A stretch of 5,496 bases of DNA from Clostridiaceae bacterium (GTDB lineage: Bacteria > Bacillota > Clostridia > Saccharofermentanales > UBA5734): positions 1-5,496 of the forward strand of contig JAAYKS010000404.1 in NCBI GenBank assembly GCA_012522285.1, written 5' to 3'. Each line of letters starts with the position of its first letter. Positions within the stretch are counted from its first letter, which is position 1. The notes under the pieces were generated by a model. That model saw only the letters and a list, made by a program, of their open reading frames with translations. It was not told the origin of the DNA and made no database searches. Of this stretch, positions 1 to 5,496 are shown one piece after another. Position numbers and translations under genes: made by a program.

Positions 1-2
1 AA

Positions 3-1025
3 GTGTTGACCGATACGGGTCTCTACGGCTGGGGCGAAGCTTCCGTGGAAGGTCAGGAACAGGCGGTCGCCGCTTGTATCCAGGTACTGGCGGATCGCAG
101 CGTGATCGGTCAGGATCCCGGCGATGTGGAAAAGATCTGGCGGCAGATGTATCACCACGGCTTCTGGAAGGGCGGCTTCATCCACATGTCCGCGATCAGC
201 GGCATCGACATGGCGATCTGGGACATCCTCGGGAAACTCTATAAAGTGCCGACGTATATGCTGCTGGGCGGCCGGGTCCGTGACAAGATCAGGACCTATA
301 CGCATGCTCCCAATGGGGAAATGGCAGGCAAATGGGTGGAAATGGGATTCGCCGGTGTCAAGACCGGAGGTCCGGAGAAAGGATTTGACGAGAACCTGAA
401 CGGAATCCGAGCGGCGATCGGAAACGACAGGGAGATCATGGTCGACAACCATGGTCAACTGAGCACGGCGGCCGCGATCCGGCAGATCAAAATCGCCTCG
501 AAATACAACCTGTTCTTTTATGAAGAGCCCGTCGCGCCCGAAAATCCCATGGAGTACAAGCGGGTGCGCGAAAACGCCGGCGGGATGCCGCTCGCTGCCG
601 GCGAGAGGTTGTTCAACCGGTTCGACTTCCGGGAGATCGTAGAGAACCAGCTGGTGGATTACGTGCAGCCGGACATCTGCCATTGTGGCGGGATCAGCGA
701 AATACGCAGAATTGCCTCCTATGCTGAGGTGTACCATATCGGTTTCGCACCGCATAACCCCAATGGACCGGTGGCGACGGCCGCTAGCATACAGGTTGCG
801 ATGGCGACGCAGAACTTTGCCATCCTCGAGTTTGCCGCCAACGCGGTGTATCCGCGCAGCGATCTCTACTCCATCGACCTGAAGCCGGTGGATGGGTATT
901 TCCAGGCACCTGTCGTGCCGGGTCTCGGCATCGAGCTCGACGAGGCGAAAATGGCAGAGCACCCGTACAAGGATATCCAGTACCGTCCCCGTTACAACCC
1001 GGATGGGTCCGTCGCGGAAATTTGA
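3..1025 (+). CDS. DgoD-type sugar-acid dehydratase (enolase superfamily), 5' end missing
   Basis: Probable cytoplasmic dehydratase that removes water from an aldonic or uronic-type sugar acid to give a 2-keto-3-deoxy acid, as D-galactonate dehydratase does. Numbering from the first visible codon, the N-terminal capping domain has the GWGEA motif at 9-13 and MSAISGIDMAIWD at 62-74. The barrel carries the expected magnesium ligands D148 (VDNHG), E174 (YEEP) and E201 (AAGE). The histidines H150 and H251 (APHNPNGP) sit where DgoD has its catalytic pair, and the spacings (26 residues from D148 to E174, 50 from E201 to H251) match E. coli DgoD as I recall it. The C-terminus ends in SVAEI, like the SVAEW of DgoD. 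The GTG at base 3 is probably not the true start: about 19 residues that DgoD has before this point lie outside the window. The protein is shorter than E. coli DgoD between the capping domain and D148, so galactonate is only one candidate substrate. The gene is GC-rich (52-65% in hand-counted lines). It is followed immediately by an SDR gene in the same operon. Confidence 0.88.
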   Translation: MLTDTGLYGWGEASVEGQEQAVAACIQVLADRSVIGQDPGDVEKIWRQMYHHGFWKGGFIHMSAISGIDMAIWDILGKLYKVPTYMLLGGRVRDKIRTYTHAPNGEMAGKWVEMGFAGVKTGGPEKGFDENLNGIRAAIGNDREIMVDNHGQLSTAAAIRQIKIASKYNLFFYEEPVAPENPMEYKRVRENAGGMPLAAGERLFNRFDFREIVENQLVDYVQPDICHCGGISEIRRIASYAEVYHIGFAPHNPNGPVATAASIQVAMATQNFAILEFAANAVYPRSDLYSIDLKPVDGYFQAPVVPGLGIELDEAKMAEHPYKDIQYRPRYNPDGSVAEI

Positions 1026-1029
1026 GGTG
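1024..1029 (+). promoter_or_regulatory. Ribosome binding site of the SDR gene, overlapping the dehydratase stop
   Basis: GAGGTG lies 7 bases before the ATG at 1037 and shares bases with the TGA stop (1023-1025) of the preceding dehydratase gene. It decides the start: the frame is also open from a TTG at 1022, but that codon lies upstream of this site and is not served by it. The overlap suggests translational coupling of the two enzymes. Confidence 0.75.
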
Positions 1030-1036
1030 CATCATA

Positions 1037-1897
1037 ATGAGAAACAATAAAGTTGCACTCGTTACAGGCTCAAGCAAGGGAATAGGACGCGGCATTGCGA
1101 TTCAGTTGGCAAAAGACGGTTACGATATCGCGGTGCATTACTCTACTTCGAAGTATGAAGCGCTCAATGTGGTTCGGACCCTCACGGATCTAGGCGTGAA
1201 TGTATGCCTGTTGCAAGGCGATACGGGAGATCCGGAAGTGCCGGGCCGCCTTGTCAGAGAAACAGTCGAACAACTCTCACGATTGGATGTTTTGGTAAAC
1301 AATGCAGGGTTCACTGAGTTTGAGGAGCTCCGCGATGTAACTGTAGACGTCATGGATCGGTTGTACAGAGTTAACTACCGTGGAATGATACTTGGTGCGA
1401 GTGCAGCGGCAAAGTACATGGTTGAGCATGAAATACAGGGGAGTATTATTTTCAACACATCCATCCGTGGTTTCGAGCCACATAGTTCTGATGCTGTTTA
1501 CGGAGGATTGAAAGCAGCGCTAGATAGATCGATACGATCCTTTGCTATTGATCTCGGCCGTTACGGTATCCGCGTAAATGGTTTTTCTCCGGGAGTAACA
1601 AACGTTCGCTGCCCTGAACCCAAAGATGAAAAAGAGAATCCGTTCTACAAGTACACACATAAGTTCATACCCCTGCGACGCAATGGATATGCTTCAGATA
1701 TGGGGGATGTAGTTTCCTGGCTGGTATCTGAAAAGGCTTCCTATGTGACAGGTCAGAATATCTGTGTTGATGGCGGACTCTCTATTGTCGGGGCTCCTGA
1801 GAGTATGAGGGATCTATATAACGCTTTTGATGTCAGAGATATCACCAATGAAGTCTTTGATATGAAAACCATTAGAGAAAGTTTTAAGAAAAAATAG
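1037..1897 (+). CDS. Short-chain dehydrogenase/reductase (SDR), classical type
   Basis: NAD(P)-dependent oxidoreductase of the classical SDR family, 286 residues, cytoplasmic. The Rossmann nucleotide-binding motif TGSSKGIG is at 10-17, NNAG at 88-91, and the catalytic tetrad is complete: N113, S142, and Y155/K159 in YGGLK. The post-active-site PG (185-186) and the TGQNICVDGG signature (238-247) are also present. The second beta strand ends in VHYSTSK without the acidic residue typical of NAD-specific members, so NADP(H) is likely (inference). A tail of about 39 residues (248-286) follows the usual end of the family at the VDGG strand. The start was chosen for the GAGGTG site 7 bases upstream. 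Direct coupling to the sugar-acid dehydratase suggests that it oxidises or reduces a hydroxyl or keto group of the same acid sugar, as gluconate 5-dehydrogenase or keto-deoxy-acid dehydrogenases do. The family alone cannot fix the substrate, and a FabG-like role is less likely in this context. Its base composition (37-52% GC in hand-counted lines) is lower than that of its neighbours. Confidence 0.9.
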   Translation: MRNNKVALVTGSSKGIGRGIAIQLAKDGYDIAVHYSTSKYEALNVVRTLTDLGVNVCLLQGDTGDPEVPGRLVRETVEQLSRLDVLVNNAGFTEFEELRDVTVDVMDRLYRVNYRGMILGASAAAKYMVEHEIQGSIIFNTSIRGFEPHSSDAVYGGLKAALDRSIRSFAIDLGRYGIRVNGFSPGVTNVRCPEPKDEKENPFYKYTHKFIPLRRNGYASDMGDVVSWLVSEKASYVTGQNICVDGGLSIVGAPESMRDLYNAFDVRDITNEVFDMKTIRESFKKK

Positions 1898-1954
1898 AGA
1901 TATAAATGATAATTTTCAGAGCTCATACTTTTTCACATTCTCGATGATTATGCC

Positions 1955-1970
1955 GCTGCGAAAAGGCAGC
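1955..1970 (+). repeat. Small inverted repeat upstream of the beta-helix gene
   Basis: GCTGC (1955-1959) and GCAGC (1966-1970) can pair around a six-base loop, GAAAAG. No T run follows, so this is not an intrinsic terminator. It ends 7 bases before the ribosome binding site of the beta-helix gene and could be an operator half-site pair or an mRNA hairpin. It is short enough to be chance. No convincing promoter could be placed in the 93-base gap (1898-1990). Confidence 0.25.
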
Positions 1971-1977
1971 CAAAATG

Positions 1978-1986
1978 AAAGGAAAG
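1978..1986 (+). promoter_or_regulatory. Ribosome binding site of the beta-helix gene
   Basis: The purine-rich AAAGGAAAG lies just upstream of two adjacent ATG codons (1991 and 1994). The AAAGGA core ends 7 bases before 1991, which is good spacing and favours the first ATG over the second. Confidence 0.65.
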
Positions 1987-1990
1987 AAAA

Positions 1991-3964
1991 ATGATGGAAA
2001 AGCGCTATGATCCCACTGCGGTTCTGCCGTATGGTGACAGCTTTGATTTCTGGGAAACAGAGCAGAGCTACGATCGTGAGTTTCATGTCTGCGCCGCTCG
2101 CGGAAATGACGAGACCGGCAACGGAACCGAAGAGGCTCCCTTCAGGACGATCAACCGTGCCGCGGCCATCGCGACTGCGGGTACCCGTGTTTTGATTCAC
2201 ACCGGTGAGTACCGTGAGTGCGTGCGTGCTGGCTGCGGGGGTGAAAGCCCGGAGCGCATGGTAAGTTATGAAGCAGCCGGTGATGGAGAAGTCGTTATCA
2301 AGGCAACCGAGGTTGCCACCGGGTTTTCGCGCAGCACCGATTTCAACCTTCGCTTCAGATCGCACGACGACAACGAAGAAAAAGAAGAGTCCGTTATATG
2401 GAAACATGAGCTTGATGGTGATATGTTCCACGGATACAATCCCTTTGCTTTGATCAATGCTTTGCATGATAAATCTTGGCTGCACTATAGCAGAACAGAG
2501 AAAGAGTCCAATCTGGCGCCGTTCTTCCTCCGCCGCGGTGCGGTCTATGTTGACGGAAAGCCTTTGAAACAGGTCGAGCTGTATTCGCATATGGCTCGTG
2601 AAGCCGGCACCTATTGGGTCGAAGAGGATGGGCTAAAGGTTCACTTCCGTATGCCCGACAACGGCTCGCCGGAAGGCCATCTTATTGAGGTCTCCTGCCG
2701 TGAGCAGTGCTTCACGACCACAAAGCCCTTCCAGAACTACATCAAGGTCAAGGGTCTAACCCTGACCCAGGCCGCAAACGGTGCTCCGGATCCGCAGATG
2801 GGCTCGCTCTCCTGCAACCGCGGCCATCATTGGATCATCGAGGACAATATCGTAAAATATTCAAACACCGTCGGTATGGATGTCGGCTCTGTTTCGTGGG
2901 CGTTTAAGCATATCCCCGACCAGAAGATCGGCTACCACGTCATCCGTCGCAACCAGATCTACGACAGTGGCGTCGGCGGCATACTCGGGCTCGGCACAAG
3001 CTATACACTTGTTGAGGACAATTTGATCGCCCGTACCGGCTGGCAGCGCATGGAATACGGCTGGGAATCCGGCGTTTTGAAGTTCCATAACTGCGTAAAC
3101 TCCCTCTTCCGCCGCAACATCTTCCGTGAAGCTTACGGATGCGATGGTTTATGGTTCGACTGCAGCAGTGCAAACGACCGTGTTACCCAGAACCTCTTCC
3201 TCAATATGCTCTGCCCGCACGGTATGATTCTTATGGAGTGCAACCGCATCGGCGAAGTACTGATCGATAACAATATCCTCTGGAATGCAAAACTTTATTA
3301 CGACTATAATGCACCCGTAAAAAGCAACGGCACAATCAACATCGACAGCAGCGAGTGGAACGAGCCGTTCGCAATGCACGTTCCGGTCGGGGACGCGATC
3401 TACGGTCTCGGCACCGATGACCTACACATCGTCAATAACCTCATCTGCAACACGGATGGTTACGGTTATGCGCAGGACATCGTTCGCGGACGTATGTCCG
3501 GTGGGCGCGGGGGCACCTCTCGTGATTCACTCGTCGTGAACAACGTGTTCTATGACAACCGCAGCGGCGCAATCCGTCTCCCGAACCACGATAATTCCTT
3601 CGAGGGCAACTTTTATTCGAAGATGCCGCAGGGCTTCCTGGTACTCTCTTATCCGGCACCCTCCGCGCAGCTTGATCTGAAGGCATGGCAGAAATACGAG
3701 AATATGGACACGAATGGCGGTTATGCAGCCTTCAAGGTCACCATCGACGATGAGGCGCTCACGATGAACCTGCATACAGATAAGAAGCGCTGCACCTGGG
3801 ATGATCGCGAGACCGTCGGCTATTCTTCCATGAAAAAGGTCGCTCCCGACGCAAAGGTCACGACAGATTATTGGGGCAATGTGATCGAAGGGGATCGTAT
3901 GCCCGGTCCGTTCGAAATCAGCGAAGACGACATCAGCTTCTCCATCGACCCGAGAAAGGTGTAA
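1991..3964 (+). CDS. Right-handed parallel beta-helix protein, probable carbohydrate-active enzyme, no signal peptide
   Basis: A 657-residue protein. Residues 31-75 (FHVCAARGND, then APFRTINRAA, TRVLIHTGEY) match the opening found in many beta-helix proteins of the DUF1565/pectate-lyase-like kind: a 'V..GND..G....PF.TI..A' pattern followed by a 'V.I..G.Y.E' strand. An interrupting region (about 115-245) is less repetitive. From 280 to 540 a ladder of helix turns is visible, each with an asparagine at the turn: N286, N321, N344, N376, N401, N428, N483, N518 and N540. Typical rungs are IIEDNIV, VIRRNQI, LVEDNLI and LVVNNVF. The C-terminal 115 residues are not helix-like. No hydrophobic N-terminal signal is present (the protein starts MMEKRYDPTA), so it should act in the cytoplasm, unlike most secreted polysaccharide lyases. 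Proteins of this fold include polysaccharide lyases, glycoside hydrolases and epimerases. I cannot assign a family or catalytic residues. Position after a sugar-acid dehydratase and an SDR supports a role on an imported acid-containing oligosaccharide (inference). Confidence 0.85.
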   Translation: MMEKRYDPTAVLPYGDSFDFWETEQSYDREFHVCAARGNDETGNGTEEAPFRTINRAAAIATAGTRVLIHTGEYRECVRAGCGGESPERMVSYEAAGDGEVVIKATEVATGFSRSTDFNLRFRSHDDNEEKEESVIWKHELDGDMFHGYNPFALINALHDKSWLHYSRTEKESNLAPFFLRRGAVYVDGKPLKQVELYSHMAREAGTYWVEEDGLKVHFRMPDNGSPEGHLIEVSCREQCFTTTKPFQNYIKVKGLTLTQAANGAPDPQMGSLSCNRGHHWIIEDNIVKYSNTVGMDVGSVSWAFKHIPDQKIGYHVIRRNQIYDSGVGGILGLGTSYTLVEDNLIARTGWQRMEYGWESGVLKFHNCVNSLFRRNIFREAYGCDGLWFDCSSANDRVTQNLFLNMLCPHGMILMECNRIGEVLIDNNILWNAKLYYDYNAPVKSNGTINIDSSEWNEPFAMHVPVGDAIYGLGTDDLHIVNNLICNTDGYGYAQDIVRGRMSGGRGGTSRDSLVVNNVFYDNRSGAIRLPNHDNSFEGNFYSKMPQGFLVLSYPAPSAQLDLKAWQKYENMDTNGGYAAFKVTIDDEALTMNLHTDKKRCTWDDRETVGYSSMKKVAPDAKVTTDYWGNVIEGDRMPGPFEISEDDISFSIDPRKV

Positions 3965-4259
3965 TCGCAAGAATCCCCCTCCCCATTCAGTAGCTACCCA
4001 TGAGACAGGTATGGAAGAGAAGCCTGATGACGACAACTTCCTCAAAGTATTGGGAAAAAGCAGTGTTCGGCTCATATCAGTCGAACACTGTTTTTTCATA
4101 ACTGCACCGTAGCAGACTGGCGAAGGTACTGGAGTCATGTCTCTTTTTGACACTTTTCACAATGTGCGCAAAATCTCAAACCTTATCCTCCAGGCGTTCG
4201 CTGGTCAGATACATGTTTCCCGGATGGCGTCCAGAACGTGGTCTGTGACCGTTATGAAC
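3965..4259. other. Convergent intergenic gap
   Basis: This 295-base stretch separates the + strand operon from the - strand cyclic di-GMP gene. The only strong signal is the terminator at 4055-4096. Short open frames exist on the + strand (ATG 4000 and ATG 4011, 33 codons each; ATG 4137, 49 codons), but none has a well-spaced ribosome binding site. The first two run through the terminator hairpin and the third runs into the opposite gene. The segment 4097-4259 shows no recognisable protein, RNA or repeat. Confidence 0.6.
4055..4096. terminator. Bidirectional intrinsic terminator
   Basis: The perfect 9-base stem CAGTGTTCG (4061-4069) / CGAACACTG (4082-4090) extends inward through GCT/AGT, including one G-U pair, leaving a loop of about six bases (CATATC). 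It is flanked by A5 plus G on the left (4055-4060) and T6 on the right (4091-4096). On the + strand the T run follows the stem. On the - strand the A run becomes the T run. It should therefore end transcription of the three-gene operon (90 bases after the beta-helix stop) and also of the oncoming cyclic di-GMP gene. Confidence 0.9.
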
Positions 4260-5279
4260 TCAATCCCGGCGGGATACAGTCGATAGGTCCGTATCATTCG
4301 CATTCTTCATGATATCGATGAAAATGCGTGAGATCTCCGGATCGAACTGCTTGCCCGCGCATTTTTCGATTTCCTGCAGGGCTTCCTGCTTGCTTTGTAT
4401 CGGCTTATAGGCCCGGGAATGGGTAATGACGTCGTACGCATCGATAATGGACAGGACTCGGGACAGCTTGGGAATGTCATCTCCCTGCAGCCCCGACGGA
4501 TATCCTCCGCCGTCCCAACGCTCATGATGATGCAAGATCAGGTCCGCGATATTGTTGAGCTCGGGAGTGGACTTGGCCAGTTCGTAGCCTTTTTCGGAGT
4601 GCTTTTTCATGAGTTCCCATTCCCGGTCGTCCAGCTTCCCGGGTTTGAGCAGAATGTTGTCCGGAATTCCGATCTTACCCATGTCGTGCAGTTTGGACAG
4701 CAGTCCCAGCTCTTCCATCTCGTAATCGTCCAGGCCGAGGGCCTGCCCGACCTTGTGTGAGATCAGGGCGATCCGGGTCGCATGTTCCTCCGTTTCGCAG
4801 CTTTTCTCATATAGCATTTTTTCGATGGACAGCAAAATAGAGTTCCTGGCGCTCTTGCCTTCCGTCAGCTTGTGCCGGTACATGCGGTCTTCGGCCAGCT
4901 TGAGCAAGGAGACCAGGTCATCGGATCCGTCCGAGTTGGTGGCGCAGCCCAACGCCAGACTAGGTTGCAGCGGATCGCCCGGCGTTTCGCTGCATAGCTG
5001 GAGGATACGGTCCCGTATCTGTCCCGCTGACTGTTCGTCGGTCCGCGGGAGGATGATCGCAAACTCGTCGCCACCCCATCGCGCGACGATGTCTTCATGG
5101 CGTGTGGATTTTTTGAGGATGGCGGCAATCGTCTGGAGCAGACGGTCGCCCTCCAGATGGCCAAAGAGGTCGTTGGTGATCTTGAGACCGTTGCAGTCCC
5201 CCAGCAGGATGGTGATCGGATACTGTCGAGGGGTGTTGAGGCGGACCATCTCCTCCTCATAATAAACGCGGTTGAACAA
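4260..5279 (-). CDS. GGDEF-HD-GYP cyclic di-GMP enzyme, downstream part of an interrupted PAS-GGDEF-HD-GYP gene
   Basis: Two-domain cyclic di-GMP turnover protein, 339 residues counted from a TTG at 5279. The GGDEF (diguanylate cyclase) domain spans about 1-150. It has the metal-binding strand GDCNGLKITND (27-37), FGHLEGD (39-45), the intact active-site loop RWGGDEF (67-73), and an RxxD inhibitory site (R60, D63) exactly five residues before GGDEF. The HD-GYP phosphodiesterase domain spans about 155-325, with H166, the H198-D199 pair in KLHDMGKIGIPD, H227, H251-H252 in HHERWDGGGYP (GYP at 259-261), D280 in IIDAYD, and FDP at 312-314. No membrane segment is visible. The start is uncertain. The homologous frame is open up to 5327 and contains the expected FHDKLTGLFNR entry to the GGDEF fold, but the TTG at 5279 lies inside that motif and has no ribosome binding site. 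The next ATG (5249) has a GAGGAGGAG directly abutting it, which is too close. The real gene most likely began far upstream, in the PAS part, and is broken by TAA at 5328-5330. Whether this half is translated on its own is unknown. Confidence 0.85.
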   Translation of the reverse strand: MFNRVYYEEEMVRLNTPRQYPITILLGDCNGLKITNDLFGHLEGDRLLQTIAAILKKSTRHEDIVARWGGDEFAIILPRTDEQSAGQIRDRILQLCSETPGDPLQPSLALGCATNSDGSDDLVSLLKLAEDRMYRHKLTEGKSARNSILLSIEKMLYEKSCETEEHATRIALISHKVGQALGLDDYEMEELGLLSKLHDMGKIGIPDNILLKPGKLDDREWELMKKHSEKGYELAKSTPELNNIADLILHHHERWDGGGYPSGLQGDDIPKLSRVLSIIDAYDVITHSRAYKPIQSKQEALQEIEKCAGKQFDPEISRIFIDIMKNANDTDLSTVSRRD

Positions 5280-5327
5280 GCCGGTGAGTTTATCGTGGAA
5301 GCTGATATAACGGATCTTGTCACTTTC

Positions 5328-5496
5328 TTACTTCACTCGCGTAATGTCCCTGAAGACGATGACTTCTCCGAAAAGGCCATGCGAGGTATCGTATATCGGA
5401 TTCCGGGTCAATGAAATGTAATAGGTCTTCCCTGATCGGGACAGCAGCATCAGGCTTTCGATCGGCCCAGGCATGGCATGGGCATAATCATCCCCT
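5328..5496 (-). pseudogene. C-terminal part of a PAS sensor domain, ended by an in-frame TAA; runs off the right edge
   Basis: 55 codons are visible in the same frame as the GGDEF-HD-GYP part, entering from the right edge. The sequence includes GKTYYISLTRNPIYD (22-36), then GEVIVFRDITRVK (43-55), and then the TAA. A closing strand of 'G.V.VFRDIT..K' type is the standard end of a PAS/PAC sensor domain, and it normally continues directly into a linker helix and a GGDEF domain. After the stop the frame resumes as ESDKIRYISFHDKLTGLFNR, which is that linker and GGDEF entry. The stop therefore sits in the linker, where a glutamine, glutamate or lysine would be expected. The start of the domain, any further sensor domains and the promoter lie outside the window. 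Confidence 0.75.

Noticed and set aside
1022..1036. Upstream TTG start for the SDR, adding five residues
   Set aside because: The TTG lies ahead of the GAGGTG site, which is correctly spaced for the ATG at 1037.
1901..1906. TATAAA as a -10 promoter box before the beta-helix gene
   Set aside because: No matching -35 element at suitable spacing; AT-rich chance match at the end of an AT-rich gene.
1950..1994. 14-codon leader peptide whose TGA overlaps the beta-helix ATG
   Set aside because: No ribosome binding site and a very short frame; the overlap is probably chance.
1916..2590. Open frame of 224 codons on the - strand
   Set aside because: It is antisense to the start of the beta-helix gene. 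Runs such as FFFFVVVV arise from the reverse complement of lysine/glutamate codons, and no family pattern is seen.
4011..4112. 33-codon + strand open frame (MEEKPDDDNF...) after the beta-helix gene
   Set aside because: No ribosome binding site with usable spacing, and the frame runs straight through the intrinsic terminator.
3527..4153. Open frame of 208 codons on the - strand
   Set aside because: It is antisense to the 3' part of the beta-helix gene and crosses the terminator. Its protein has no recognisable motif, and the + strand frame has clear protein-family features.
4137..4286. 49-codon + strand open frame
   Set aside because: The GGAG lies only two bases before the ATG, the frame overlaps the end of the opposite gene, and it lies beyond the operon terminator.
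4753..5262. Open frame of 169 codons on the + strand
   Set aside because: It is a shadow of the GGDEF-HD-GYP gene, whose - strand frame has complete catalytic motifs.

Overview
The window looks like a piece of a Gram-positive, anaerobic-type bacterial chromosome, most likely Bacillota/Clostridia. This is an inference from the combination of a PAS-GGDEF-HD-GYP protein, purine-rich Shine-Dalgarno sites and overall protein style. No rRNA, tRNA or phylogenetic marker is present, so the assignment is soft. I found no mobile element, CRISPR array, RNA gene or phage gene.

Left part, + strand (1-3964): three genes in a row form a probable carbohydrate-use operon. The first, cut by the left edge, is an enolase-superfamily sugar-acid dehydratase of the D-galactonate dehydratase (DgoD) type. 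Its metal ligands and both catalytic histidines are in place. Its stop codon overlaps the ribosome binding site of a short-chain dehydrogenase/reductase (SDR), so these two are tightly coupled. After a 93-base gap with a good ribosome binding site comes a 657-residue right-handed parallel beta-helix protein. It resembles polysaccharide lyase or glycosidase-type folds but has no export signal. A plausible joint role is breakdown of an oligosaccharide containing sugar acids: the beta-helix protein acts on an imported oligosaccharide, and the dehydratase and SDR process the released acid sugar. The substrate cannot be read from the sequence.

Middle (3965-4259): a gene-free gap between convergent genes. 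It contains one very clear intrinsic terminator (4055-4096) flanked by A and T runs, so it can work in both directions.

Right part, - strand (4260-5496): a signalling gene for cyclic di-GMP with the order PAS, GGDEF, HD-GYP. Both enzymatic domains keep all recognisable key residues, including the inhibitory RxxD site. A single in-frame TAA at 5328-5330 separates the PAS domain from the GGDEF domain, while the reading frame continues unchanged on both sides. This is the most notable observation in the window: a recent nonsense mutation, a natural split, or a sequence error.

I see no convincing evidence of a wholly new system. The points most worth following are the interrupted cyclic di-GMP gene and the leaderless beta-helix protein paired with a sugar-acid dehydratase.
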